Both the position numbers and the translations under genes were made by a program. A DNA stretch of 64,000 nucleotides from the NCBI RefSeq assembly GCF_040802235.1, contig NC_133169.1, positions 47,933,034 to 47,997,033 on the forward strand, read 5' to 3'. Below the pieces are notes generated by a model that saw only the letters and a program-made list of their open reading frames with translations, did not search any database and was not told the origin of the DNA. Of the stretch, positions 1 to 12,910 are shown piece after piece (the stretch's first letter is position 1; every line of letters starts with the position of its first letter). The DNA is from Manis javanica. Taxonomy: Eukaryota > Chordata > Mammalia > Pholidota > Manidae.

Positions 1-450
1 TGTTACTTACAATAGTACAAAATACTATTGTATTTGTACAAAAATACAAAGCAACCTAAACCTAAATGTCCATCAATAGATGAATGGAGAAAGATGTGTA
101 ACATATATACAAGAGAAAATTACTCAGTCATAAAAAAGAATGAAACCTTGCCATTTGCAACAACATGGAGCGACCTAGAAGGTATTAATCTAACTTAAAA
201 AAGACAGAAACATAAATTACTATTTGATTTCACTTATATGTGGACTGTTAAAACAAATCAATAAATAAGACAGGAATAGTCTCACATAAAGGACAGAATG
301 TGGCTGCCATGAGGGGGGATGGATTAAATCTTGAAAGGGGGAAAATGAATGAGAATCGGTGAAATCTTGATTTGGGTGAAGGTTACATGAGTGTATACAC
401 AGGTCAAAACATGAGTCAATATAAAAATAATTCTAAAACAAAAATTTTTA
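1..450 (+). mobile_element. LINE-1 3' end fragment (old)
   Basis: The sequence carries the usual end of L1 ORF2 and the start of the 3' UTR: a 'caatagatgaatgga' motif, then 'ccatttgcaacaacatgga', then the G-rich 3' UTR. It is heavily diverged and has no open frame. The element starts before the window, so its 5' end is unknown. Family assignment is from memory of L1 consensus sequences. Confidence 0.7.
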
Positions 451-1080
451 CTTTTATGATATAATGGAAATAATATAATTCAGAAAGTTAAAAAATAAAA
501 ATAAAACTGCCAATTGAAACAAAACAATATTATAATCACATCTTTCTAGGATATAAATATATCTGTTCTGCATTCTGTCTCATTCATTAGCCTGCATATC
601 ACACAGGCAGCACAGCCTAGGATGTCCTCGGCCACCTCACTCAGGATGACCCTACAGAAAAGCACACTAAAATTACGTGGTTGTAACACCTGCAAGATGG
701 TAGAAAAGGGGCCTCCCGCCTCCTTCCTCGTAGAGATGCACTAAATATATAGTGACACAAAGATCTGTTATTTCTGAGATAAACCCAGACTCTAGTTGAG
801 GGACCCTCACACTTTCAGCAAATGAGAAAATACCAGTATAAAAATGGGTGGGGAAATCTGAGGCATAATCATGTCAAACAGCGAGCACATTATAGTCAGA
901 GGGAACTGTCATCTTCCGACTCTGCCTGAGGGCCGCACAGTCAGTGTCCCTACTGATGTAGTTACACATGAAAGGAATGGCTTCCAAACCCCATAGCTTT
1001 AAGAGCCGAGTATTTAAGCACTCATGAGCCCCAAAGACCACACTAAAAAGGGATGTCTTTAAATACGCACGTAAACACAT
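451..1080. other. No recognised feature
   Basis: AT-rich DNA followed by moderately complex sequence. I see no exon, RNA gene or confident repeat. The 68-codon minus-strand frame at 874-1080 has no family resemblance and is probably chance. Confidence 0.5.
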
Positions 1081-2700
1081 CCTGCGACTACTGTCCTGGG
1101 CTCAGTGCAGAGGGAGCAGGCAAAAATGCTCAGCTCCCAGTTTCTCCCTAGGACAAGTTAGATGGCCTATTATCCCAGTTACTTCCTGAGGGTCGGTTTC
1201 TAATTATCTTGCATTCTGAAGCTGACTGCAATCCTCCTTGGAGCCATAAAGGGTTGTGATATCTTCTTCTCAGGCCTCCTCACCCAGGACTATTCCAAGA
1301 GCAAAACCAAGTCCAAGCTTCTCCCTTAAAGGAGCTTGTCTGAATATCAAGAAGCCCAACCTTTATAGCTGCCACCTTACCATCCAGCTCCGAGAGCCAA
1401 TGGGCTTGGCATTCTTGAGTGTCCCAGGACTACCTTCTACAAAGAGGCCCTTGTTAGCGGAAGTGCAGGCACTTCCCTTAGATGTCCTCACAGGCGCTGT
1501 TCAGAAGGATAGGAGGTAAAAAGCCCAGCCCCCAGCTTCTCCCTCAAAGGGTTTTGACTGCCTGCTTTCCCAGGTGTCCCAGAGGGAGACAGTTCTACAG
1601 CCCATATGGAAGAGGTTACTGGGCTCCTCTAGGAACCTGGGAGGCCTGTGGAAATTTCTCCAAACTTCCTCCTGCTGGCATGCTCTGTGGATATAAAGAA
1701 AAGTTTCCAAGGTAAGGAGCTTGTCTACACAGCTAGTGCTCCAATTTTATGGCTGTCAACTGAGGAAATGGGTTCCAAATCACCAATTCCTGAGGCTGAA
1801 TGTGGGTACTGAAATTGCAAGTGCCCTGGGACCACATCAAAATATAAGGCAGTCTCAAAGAGAAGTGTGATGTATGATGTAGGTGTGGGGGACACGGGGA
1901 AGGAAGTATAACACAGAAAAGACAAGTACCGATTCTATAGCATCTTACTACATGGATGGACAGTGAGTGTAACGGGGTATGTGGTAGGGACTTGATGGTA
2001 GGGGGAGTCTGGTAACCATAATGTTGTTCATGTAATTGTACATTAATGATAGCAATAAAAGAGAAGTAGAAACAACTTGTACAGTTATTCTCCATCTCAG
2101 CAGAGAAATAGCTGCAAAAACATAAGGCCAACAATTTCTCCCTGGATGAGGATTAGCTGCACACTTTCCAAGCTGATGCATGATTGTAAATTTCTAACTA
2201 AACTGCACCTGGGAGTGATGGGGCATATAATTATTTCTCCAGGAACTTGGTCCACTGTGTGGGAGCTTCCTTCCAGCTCACCCAGCAATAAAGTCTCCAT
2301 ATTCTTCTTGAAATGAACTTGTCCAACACCTACCAACCAGCGTTAATGGCCACAGACCAAAGACTGGATCCTGGATCCTGTATCCCTATCTTAGCCAGCT
2401 GACGGTGCTCAGGATTCATGAGACTCCAAGACCACAGAGAACAAGGAGGTGGTTTTATACAGATGCGCAAGTGCTCCTAGGGGCTATTCCCATAGATCGT
2501 TACAGAATGAGTAGCAAAAATCACCTAGCTCATAGTATCTCACATTGGGAGCAAGAGTGGTGCCCTAATGTCTTGAATTTCCCAGTGGCTGTCCACCATC
2601 AGGCTTCTAATAAGCCTGCATCAGAGAGCCCATGGAGCAGGCCACTATCACACCTTCTGGAATCTGAATGGATGTATAGGTATTTATGCTGCCTCTGAGC
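1081..2700. repeat. Unidentified interspersed repeat with recurring 'agcttctccct' units
   Basis: A motif close to 'cagcttctccctcaaagg' recurs at about 1134, 1316, 1533 and 2135, and 'ggagcttgtct' follows at about 1331 and 1716. The first three copies lie roughly 180-220 bp apart, so the stretch looks like a degenerate array of related units. Several short frames cross it but none looks like protein. It resembles promoter-type or LTR-type repeat sequence rather than a gene, and I cannot name the family. A short L1 tail has inserted into it at about 1.87-2.06 kb. Confidence 0.45.
1857..2067 (+). mobile_element. Short 5'-truncated L1 3' end with target-site duplication
   Basis: The stretch from about 1867 to 2057 matches the L1 3' UTR, including 'catggatggacagtga' and 'ttgttcatgtaattgtaca', and ends in 'aataaaa'. 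It is flanked by the 10-bp direct repeat aaagagaagt at 1857-1866 and 2058-2067. The duplication plus the A-rich end mark a complete, very short target-primed insertion into the surrounding repeat. Confidence 0.7.
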
Positions 2701-4075
2701 ACCGACAGACTTTGGCACACCCTAATCTCCTGGGAACTGTTTGAAAAAAGGAGACAATGGTTTGGACATATGCCAAATTTCATAGGTACCTATAATCTTG
2801 GGCCAGGCTGAATGGTGAAGTTTATCCTAAACCATGCTAGCATTCAAGGCAGGGAGAGTTGGCTCTTTTTAATGCACAAAAAGCAAAACAATGAGGAAGG
2901 GAAAATGAACGCATTAGGGAATATATGTCAACACAAAAACAAGGTAATTTACCATAAACCAAACCTACTGAAATAAGTATAAGTGATTCACATAACAGAT
3001 AACAAGGTAATATGTATGACCTCAACATCACAGCACCCAAACATATAAAGAAAATATTAACAGATCAGAAGGGGAAAGGCAAGCAATAATAATAGCAGGA
3101 GACTTCAATACTTCCACTTTCAACATTTTTCTGTTGACAGATAGTAACTGCATGAGTTGGGGTGAGGATATAACAATGTGATAACGGGGGAACCACTGTG
3201 TTGTATGTTTGAACCTAACACAAGATTGTACATCAATTGTACTTCAGGACAAAAAGGACAGAACCACTGAATAGACATGTTTTGCCACAGTTATAGTAGC
3301 CCACAGATCCATGAACAGGTGCTCGGCATCATTAGCCATGATGGACATGCACACAGGACCACCTGCTGCCGTCACCTCACGCTTGTCAGAAGGGCCGTCT
3401 CACAGTTATAAGGGGTGACCAATGTGGGCCCAGGTGAGGGGAAAAGGGGCCGTTGTGTGCTGCTCATGGGAATTCAAATTAGTAGACACTACAGATAACA
3501 GTATGGAACTTCCACAAAAATTAAGAATAGATCTAAATGATCATGCAGTCCCACTCTTGAGGAACCCAAAGAATATCCACACCCCCATATTCAGTGCAGT
3601 ATTTTCACAATAGAAACTACATGGAAATAGCCTAAATGTCCGTCAGCAGATGAATGGATAAACAATACATGTATAATGGATTATTACTCAGCTATGAGAT
3701 GAAGGAAATTCTGCCATTTGCAATAACTTTGATGTAACGTGAGGGCACTATGCTAAGTCAGAGAAAGACAAACATTTTCTATATCACCTATATGTGGAAT
3801 TGAAAAATGCTGAACTGATAGAGAGTGGTGGTTACCAGAGCTCAGGGGAAGGGAAATGGGCAGATATTGTTTAAAGGGTACACAGTTTCTATCTATAACA
3901 AGTTCTGCACATGTAATGTACATCATGGTGATTGCAGCTAATAATAATGATCTCATCAAAGAAATAAGGATAATTATGAAATGCATTGGAGGTGTTTGTG
4001 AATGTTATGGTGGCAATGATTTAAAAATATATAAATGCATCAATCAACATATTGTGAACCTTAAACAATAGCCTA
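2701..4075 (+). mobile_element. Old plus-strand L1 fragments
   Basis: Pieces of L1 lie in series. An endonuclease-like 'atagcaggagacttcaata' is at about 3095. L1 3' UTR follows at about 3130-3270. ORF2 C-terminal sequence is at about 3270-3650, and another L1M-type 3' end runs to about 4075. The order is not continuous, so at least two elements or deletions are involved. All frames are broken. Confidence 0.6.
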
Positions 4076-4890
4076 TGAATTGTATCCCTAGAAAACTGAA
4101 AAAATTATGTGAACAATGTAAGTTAATGGTGCTGATCGAAAAATCAATGCATAACTTTTGACTCCCTGAAAACTTAATTATTATCTTACTGTTGACCCAA
4201 AGATTTACCAATTTAGACAGTAACAGTGAAGTCAATTAGCACAGATTTTGTATTATATGTGTTATATATGTATTCTTACAGTAAAGTATGCTAGAGAAAA
4301 GAAAAAAATCCAATTGATATGAATGTCAAAAGTATTTTCCATTTTATTTACTGAAAGAAATCTTCACATAAGTTGTGGGTAAAACTGCAATATTTCCAGA
4401 ATATCTCGCCTGGTCATAGTAGTGCATCTCCATACCAAAAGGTGTTTCCAAGTAGTAGTCCATCTCCATATCAGTAGGTAATTACAAGATGGAGTGACGA
4501 ATATCTGGATCAGAGAGGTTGGGTGGGACACCCTTCCTCAGCAGCCAGGCCACAAGAGACACTGGCAAGCAGAAAGGATGACTGCTTATTAGTAATAAAT
4601 GGGTTTCTCCCACTTTATTTCTCCCTTTGACTGATTTCAGTTTCAAAGATATTTTGCCTCGAGACTTTCCCCTCGGAAAGTTTAAACTCATATTCATTAA
4701 GGATCAACTATAACCCTTATGATTTGAGGCACCACATAGGCAAAACACACAAGAAATTCCACTTCAAATACAATAATTACATTTATTCATATTGAATGTG
4801 GCTGTTTGTATGTGTTTTTGTTTTCTGTTAATTTTAATAAATGTTACTACAAAACAAATTTGATTATTTCTTTGTTTAATTCAGATAAAT
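4076..4890. other. No recognised feature
   Basis: AT-rich sequence without a convincing exon, RNA gene or repeat. The 71-codon minus frame at 4482-4697 has no recognisable domain. Confidence 0.5.
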
Positions 4891-7800
4891 TGGTGAGAGT
4901 TTATGAAAATATAACTGTGGGAAATTTTGTGGGATGCTGCCACAATGGTTCTAAAAGGAAAGTACTTAGTAGTAGAGGCCTGCCTCAAAAAGCAAGAACA
5001 ATCCCAAATAAACAGTCTAAACTCACAACAACATAAACTAAAAAAAAAAAAACAGGAAGAAAGGAAGCCCAAAGTTAGAAGGAGGGGCATATCAAAGAAG
5101 AAAGAAATTGAGTAGAGAATAATAAAACAACAGAAAAAAGCAGTGAAACACAGAACTGATTCTTTGAAAACATAAACAAAATATAGAAACCCCTAGCCAG
5201 CACATCAATAAAAAAGAGAAAACACAAATAAACAAAATCAGAAACAAAAAAAAGCAAAACTGAATGCAGAAATACAAAGAACTAGAGAATTCTATGAAAA
5301 AATATATGCCAATAAAATGGAGAACCCAGAAGAAATGGACAAATTCCTATAAAACAATAACCTTCTGAAGACTGTCCCAGGAAGAAAGACAAACTCTTAG
5401 CAAAACAACTACCAATAAACAAAATTGAATTAATAATCAAATAAATCCCAACAAACAAAATTCCAGGAACTTATGGCTACCAAGCTGAACTCCATCGAAC
5501 ATTTAAAGAGAAAAATGCCCATTATTCTTAAAGCATTCCAAAAAGTAGAAGAGGAGAGAATACTCCAAAACTCATTCAGTGAGGCCAGCATCACTCTATA
5601 ACCAAAACCAGAGACATACCCTAAAAATGGAAAATTATAGATCAATATCCCAAATGAACATTGGATAAAAAAATAATCAACAAAATATGAGCAAAGCAAA
5701 TTCAAAGACACATCAAAAGGATCATCCACCATGACCAAATGGAATTCATTCCAGGGATGCAAGGATTGTATATTTGTAAATCAATTACTATCATACAGAA
5801 CATTAACAAAAAGAAGGATAAAGGCATATGATCACTCAATTGATGCTGAAAAAGCATACAAAAAAATTCAACATCCACTCATGAAAAAAATTCAACAAAA
5901 TGGGTATTGAGGAAATGTACCTTAAAATAATAAAGATTGCCTTTTATACAAACCCACAGATAGCATTATACTCAAAGGTAAAATGCTTAAGTCTTTTCCT
6001 CTAAAATCAGGAGCAAGACAGGGATCCCATTCTCACCACTTTTACCCAACATAGTACTGGAGGTCCTAGCCATGGCAATCATACAACACAAAGAACTAAA
6101 AGGCATCCAGATTGCTAAGGAAGAAGTAAAACTGTCACTATTGACATGATACTACATACAGAAAACTCTAAAGGCTCCTCCAAAATACTATTAGAACTAA
6201 TAACTGCATTCATCAAAGTTACAGAATACAAAATTAATATGCAGAAATCTGTTCTAGTCCTATATATTAAGAATGAAGTAGCAGAAAAAGAAAACAATTC
6301 CACTTATAATTACATAACAAAGAATAAAATACTTTGGAATAAACCTAACCAAGGAGGTAAAAGACCTATAATATGGAAAATATAAAACATTCATGAGATA
6401 AATTAAAGAAGACACAAGCTAATGGAAATCTATTGAATGATGATGCATAGAAAGAAGTAAATATTGTCAGAATGGCCATTCTATCCAATGCATTTAGAGA
6501 TTCAATGCAATCACTGTCAAAATACCAATGGAATTTTTCAATGAACTAGAGCAAATAAACATAAATTCATATGAAATCAGAAAAGACCCAAGAGCCAAAG
6601 CAATCCTGAGAAAGAAGAACAGAGCTAGGAGGATTATGCTCCCCAACTTCAAGCTCTACTACAAAGTCACAGTAATCAAAACAATTTTGTACCAGCGCAG
6701 ACCCATAGATGAATGGAACAGAATAGAGAGCCCAGATATAAACTCATGAATATGTGTTCAATCAGTATATGATAAACCACCCATGAATGTACGAGAAAAG
6801 ACAGTCTCTTAAATAACTTGGCTTCGGAAAATTGGAGGGCTACATTGTATGAAAATGAAACTGGGTTTACTGTCTAACACCACACACAAAGGTAAACTTA
6901 AATTTTATTAAAAGCCTAAATATGAGAGATGAAACCAACAAACTCTTAAAAGACAACATAAGCATGCACATTCTCTTTCTGGACATAACTCCCTGGGCAA
7001 GGGAAGTAAAATCAGAAAGGAACAAGTGGACTGCAACACACTGAAAATCTTCTGTACAGCAAAGGACACCATCAACAGAACAATAAAATAACCTGCATTA
7101 TGGCAGAGTATATTCATAAATGATTTATCCAATAAGGGGTTACCTTCCAAAATGTATAAAGAATGCATATAATTCAACACCTAAAAAAAATAAAGCAATT
7201 AGAAAATGGGCAGAGGAACTGAATACATTTCTCCAAAGAAGAAATACATATTGACAACGGACACATAAAAGATGCCCAACACTGCTAATTATCAGGAAAA
7301 TGCAAATGAAAACCACAGTGAGATATCTCCTCACACCAGGTAGAGTGACTGCTATCTAAAAGACAAGAAAAAACAGACATTTGTGAGCATGTGGAGAAAA
7401 GCACACCCTCTTATGACACTGGTGAGAATGTAAATTGGTGCATCCACTGTGGAAAGCAGTATGTAAGTTTCTCATAAAATTAAAAATAGAAATACCATAT
7501 AACCCAGTAACTCCACTTCTAGGAATTTACAGGAAGAAAACAATCTTTATTTCAAAAAGATATATGCACCCCTATGTTTATCACTGCATTATTTACAATA
7601 GCCAAAATATGGAAGCAACCAAAGTGTCAATAGCAGATGAATGGATAAAGAAGAGGCGGTACATATACACCATGGAATATTATTTAGCCAAGAAAGAGAG
7701 AATTCCTGCCATTTGAGATAATATTAATGAATCTAGAGGTAATTATGCTATGTGAAATATACCAGGTAGAGAAAGGCAAATACCTTCTGATTTAACTTAT

Positions 7801-8145
7801 TTGTGGAATCTAAAAACACAACAAAAAAGGAACAAAATAGCAGTAGATTCATAGACACTGATAAATGACTGGTGGTTACTGTGTGTGGAAGGATTTGGAT
7901 GGGTGGGTGGGGAAGGTGAGGGGGCTGAAGAGCACAAACATTCTTGATCAAAAGCTGATCACAGGGTTGGTAGTACAGCATGAAGAATATAGTCATTGAT
8001 TGTGTAACATCTTCCTATGTTGACAAACAGTAAATTCACTAGTTGGTGTGAGGATTTAATAATATGGGTAACTACTGAATGAGTGTGTTTTACACTTGAG
8101 AACAATATAAGATTGTATATCAACTATATTTCAATAAAAATACAA
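4890..8145 (+). mobile_element. 5'-truncated LINE-1, ORF2 to 3' end
   Basis: Continuous L1 in sense orientation. The ORF2 reverse-transcriptase part begins near 4925 ('gggatgctgccacaatggt', then 'gcctgcctcaaaaagcaag'). The RT and C-terminal regions follow, with a 3' UTR ('ggtggttactgtgtgtgga') and an end at about 8140 in 'caataaaaatacaaaata'. Numerous stops and shifts break ORF2; the longest surviving frames are under 95 codons (for example 7435-7716, which reads the conserved end of ORF2). The copy is inactive. It is 5'-truncated within ORF2, so ORF1 and the promoter are absent. Confidence 0.8.
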
Positions 8146-8159
8146 AATAAAATTAGAAA

Positions 8160-11100
8160 TACTATAAAAAATTTGCCTTGGGTATATTAAATGTCTTGTA
8201 TTGTTTTAAAGAACTTGCTTTCTAGTTCTAGCTTATTGACTATTTTTATTATAGTGTGTAATTTTATATAATTCATTTTTTTAATGTGTTGAATTTTTTT
8301 CCCTTCATTCTGTTTTTGTGTTTTACATTGATTGATTTAATGCCTTGAAAAACCTTTGCAATCCTAAACTAAATCCCTAAACATTGTCTTATGGTGTATA
8401 CTCTTGGGTTCAAACACTTGTATTTTTTGAGCATTTTCATATTAACATTCATAAAACATATTACTTTGCTGTGTTCTTTTCTCTTGATACCATTTTCTAT
8501 CTTTATTGTCAGTGTAATTCAGGCATTGTACAAAGAACTAGGAAGAGTTCTTGTCAATCTTTTGTTTTTTCTTTTCTTTTTGATGATGTAGAGCACCATT
8601 GATCTTAATTCTGAATTATTGGTTAGACTATGCCAGCAAAGATATCTGATTTGCACTAGTTTGGTAGAGAGGTTTTTAAGTACTAACTCAATCTCTTGTG
8701 TTATATGTCCACTAATATTTTTTTTTCACTAATATTTTATAAGTCTTCTTGTGCCTATAGTAGTAATATACATTTTTGGGGGAATTTGTCCATTTCATCT
8801 AAATTATCAAATGTGTTGGCAGTTGTGTGTTCATCGCATTCTCTTGTAATCATTGAATTTCTCTAATTTCCCGCCCACTTGCAGTAGTGCCCCCAATTTC
8901 TTTTTTGCTGTTATTTGCATCTTCTCTCTCCTTTTTTAGTCAGTCCAATTAGAGTTTGTCAACTTTGTTGATCTGTTCATTTTTTAATGTAGTAAAATTC
9001 ACATAACTAAATTTAATATCTTAACCATTTTTAACTGCATAGGTCAGAGTTCCTACAACGTTCCTACTGCAGGGAAACCATCACCATCCATCCCATTACG
9101 TTTATCATCTGGGAAAACTGAAAACCCATTCAGCCCTGACTCCCATGCTTTGGCCCTGACAACTGACGATCATCAGCCTACTTTCTGTCTGTGATTTTAC
9201 TACTGTCAGTATCTCGTATAAGTGGATTCATGTAGTGTATGTTTTTGTTACTGACTTATTTCCCTTGGAATCACATTCTCGAGGTTTATCCATGTCGTAC
9301 TCTATGACATAATTTCCTCCATTTTTACTGTTACAGAGTATTCCATTTTAGTTATGTGCCACATTTTTTAATACACTCATCTGTGGGACACATGACATTT
9401 CCATGTTTCAGCTGTTGTGGATAATGCTGGTGAAAACATGCACACAGATCTCTCTTCATGACCTGGCTTTCCATTGTTTAGATACATGCCCAGAAGGGGA
9501 ATTGTTCCATCATATGGTAATTCTATTTTTGTATTTTTGTTAAAAAAATAAATAACCTTTGATAAAGTCTTGCACTGTTTTCCATGGTGTTTGTGCCATT
9601 TTATGTTCCTGCTAACAGGATATATTTCCTTATTTCTCCACAGCCTCATCAACAGTCAATATTATGTAATTTTTGCTTTGATGGCTCATTATCACTTTGA
9701 CTTGTAATTCTTTAATGGCAAGTGATGTTGTGTATCTTTTCTGTTACTTATATTTGTTTATATTCTTGAAGAAAAGGCTCTTCAAATCGCTTGCCCATTT
9801 TTGACTGAGTTCTTTCTGTTGTATACTTTTGGAAGTATCTACATATTCTTAGCATTAATCCCTTGTGAGATATTGATTTGCAAATATTTTCTCCCATTTT
9901 GTACTTGCCTTTTTACTCTGCTGTCATTCTCTTCCATGTGCAAAATTTAAAAATTTTTCATGAAGTCTTACTTGTGGATTTTTTTTCTTTGTTGTCCTTG
10001 CCTTGATGTCATTTTCCACAAATCATTGCCAATGTCAAAGACATTGCCATTAAGGTTTTGGCATTTTTTGAAGAGAATTTAAAAAATATTTTTAGATTCT
10101 GTATTTATGTTTTTCACAATTTTTAGAAAAATTTTTGTATATAATCAACTTTTAGTCTTACTGATTTTTCTCTATTGTTCAATTCACTGTTTTATCTTTT
10201 CTTTAATCTTTGTTATTTTCTTCTTCTGGCTTTAAGCTCTATTTGTTTCTTTCTTTTCCCTAGTTTCCAAGGTATAACTTCAGTTTATTGATAAAAGATC
10301 TCTTGTCTTTTTAATATAGTTCTTGAAAGCTGTAATTTTCTCTCTGAGCTTTGCTTTAAGTGAATCCCATGAGTATGACAGGCTGTTTAGTTTCATTTTT
10401 ATAAAATTATTCTCTAATTTCACTAGTAATTTCTTCTCTGACACTGGTTTTCCTGAGAGTGTAGTTAATTGTCATATATTTATAAATATTTGAGATTTAC
10501 TTCTTTTTTCTTTCTAATTTTATCCTATTGTCATCTGAGAAGATACTTTCAAAAATAATATTTAAATATTGAAGTTGTTTTAATGTATAAAATATGATAA
10601 ATCATGTAAAATGTCCCATGTTCATGAGAAAAAGAAGTATTCTATTTGGAGATGGAAAGTTATGTCTACATTACTCATGTCTAGTTCATTTATAATATTG
10701 TTCAAGCCCTCTATTTCTTTGTTGATTTTCTATTTAGGTGTTCTATCCACTTTTGAGAATAGTATATTGAAATATCCAACTTTCATGTACAGCTGTCTAT
10801 TTCTCCTTTTAGCTCTGTGAATACTTGTTTCATTCTTTTCTAGGCTCTGTTATGTGGTGCAGAAAAGTTTATAATCTTCATATCTTGATGAATTAAAATG
10901 TTTATCAACATTTCATTTACTGTTTTCTCTCATAACAATTTTACTTTGATTCTATTTGATATTAGTATTGACTTTCAGGTTCAATTTTGGTTACTATTTT
11001 CAAAGTATATCTTATTCTATCCATTGGTTTTCAACCTATTTGTATCTTTAGGTCTAAAGTGAATGTCTTATAAACTGTGAATGGTTAGTTCCTGTTATTT

Positions 11101-11560
11101 TTAACTTTTTATTATTCCAATTTCTGTCTTGATTGTGTAGCTTAATTCTTTTATACTTAAAATAATTTTCAATAGAGATGAATTTACTTCTATTATTTTG
11201 CTACTTGTTCTCTGTACTTGTTATGCCTTCTCCCCCTTGAGTCCTCCAATACTGCCTTTCTTGTGTTTCATAAATTTTTTAGTATACTATTTTTATTGTT
11301 TCCTTTTCATTTTCCATTCTGCATATTTTCAAATTGTTCACTAATGTTTACAAAGGGGATTACAAATAATGTCTTAAATTTATACCAAGGAAGTTTGAAC
11401 TTATATCAACAGTTTCAATAGCATGAATTAATTATCTTCTTATCCAGCTCCTTCTTCCCATAATTGTGTTATTACTGTCTTAAGTAAACTTTACACACTG
11501 TATCGTCATTAACATACATTTATTGCCATTGCTTTATGCTTTTGTCATTTAAATAATATA
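8160..11560 (-). mobile_element. LINE-1 ORF2, minus strand, interrupted
   Basis: Antisense ORF2 sequence is recognisable at about 8820-8990 ('gtttgtcaactttgttgat') and continues at about 10160 ('tgatttttctctattgttc') through 11100. The two parts are adjacent in intact L1, so the sequence between them is an insertion. Highly decayed, with no coding capacity. Confidence 0.65.
8990..10150 (-). mobile_element. L1M-type element nested in an older L1
   Basis: The stretch begins with the reverse complement of an L1M 3' UTR ('aaaattcacataactaaa', then 'gtggattcatgtagtg') and continues into the ORF2 C-terminus ('tccacagcctcatcaacag', 'ctcccattttgtacttgcc'). It separates two adjacent parts of the host L1. 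Exact borders and a target-site duplication could not be resolved by eye. Confidence 0.55.
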
Positions 11561-12180
11561 GGACACAAATAATGTATTATAAGTCAACAAAATAATACTA
11601 GCTTTTGTACTAAAAAAAGAATCCAAAGATGTAGCTCTACCAGGAAGGACCGTGTTTTGTACTTCTTGTGACTAAGGTGTACATTTCTGACTGTGATTGA
11701 TAATGTTTATAATGTTTTGTTGATATCTGGATATTTTGAACATTGTACTGTATTGACTCCAGAATAATGTTCCTTGTTTCTCACTGGATTGGTGAAGTTA
11801 AGCACATTTTTCATCACATGCTGGCCAAGAAGTTATTTAAGAGTAGTTATTAAAACAGTGGTTACACCAAGCTTGTCCACTAGTGAACCACAAATGTCAA
11901 ACAAAGCATATATTCGTGTTTCTTGAATGGAACAGTCCTTATTACCTAATTTGGCATCTACAGCCTACAGTAGGAACATACATCATATTTCCATGCTTAC
12001 CTGATATGGGATGGGGAATTGGGGTTGATTGCCCCCATGTAAAAAATGAAACTCACCAAAATTTACCAGCCTTGTTCTTCATCAAGCATGTTCCGGAATG
12101 CCGCAAGTGGTCGACTAGGGTCTGGTGCTTGAAAATAGTTATTTCTAACAAACGCCTTTAGCTGAATATTTATTCTTTGG
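11561..12180. other. No confident feature
   Basis: AT-rich, possibly decayed L1 3' sequence. The 92-codon plus frame at 11883-12161 shows no domain I recognise, and its codons do not look selected. Confidence 0.4.
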
Positions 12181-12655
12181 TGGAGGGACTGACTCCTGGG
12201 GCTCTTCACTCTAATGTCTTCCATGATATAGCTTTTGCTTTGTATTTTTCACGATATATTTCCAGGGATAATTTTTACTTATTTATCTACTGTGAAGATA
12301 TGTAAAAATACAAAATTCTTATGAAAGAACTGTCTTCTAGCTTGTATTATTTTAATGAGAAATATATTTTCCTTCTATATTTATTCTATATGTATAGCAG
12401 TTTCTTTTTTCTTCTATTTGTGTCTTTTCTCTTTTCGACTTTCCCTTTATCACTTGTTTTGAATCATTTCACTATTTTTTGAATTGGTGAAATTTTCTTC
12501 TTGTTTCTAGTATTTGCAATGCATTGTTCTTAGAAATGTGAATTTAACATAATCACATTTGTATAAATCTGTTCATTATTTTTCAAATATATCTCTGCCA
12601 TTATTCTTTACTCTTCTTTTTTTTGAACTACAGATTTACATATCTATATACAATG

Positions 12656-12669
12656 ATATGTCTATATAT

Positions 12670-12704
<35 letters not shown>

Positions 12705-12716
12705 CATATATAACTA
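12656..12716. repeat. (CA)n/(TA)n microsatellite
   Basis: A run of about ten CA units passes directly into about nine TA units. Likely length-polymorphic. Confidence 0.9.
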
Positions 12717-12877
12717 TATATCTTCATTCAGTTGACATTTTTCTAGTTTCCTAAATGATTTATGTCTTATTTTGTATAGTTTCTATTCATATGCCTTCAG
12801 GTTCCGGTACTACATTCTTCAGTGTATAACCTACCATCATCCATATCCTGTGTATACTAAATTTATTGTCTATAATA

Positions 12878-12910
12878 AATAATTTATAATTTATTTATAT
12901 ATAAATTATT
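12878..12910. repeat. AT-rich inverted repeat
   Basis: Arms aataatttat (12878-12887) and ataaattatt (12901-12910) are perfect reverse complements with a 13-nt spacer, in a 70-bp stretch that is almost pure A/T. Confidence 0.7.
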
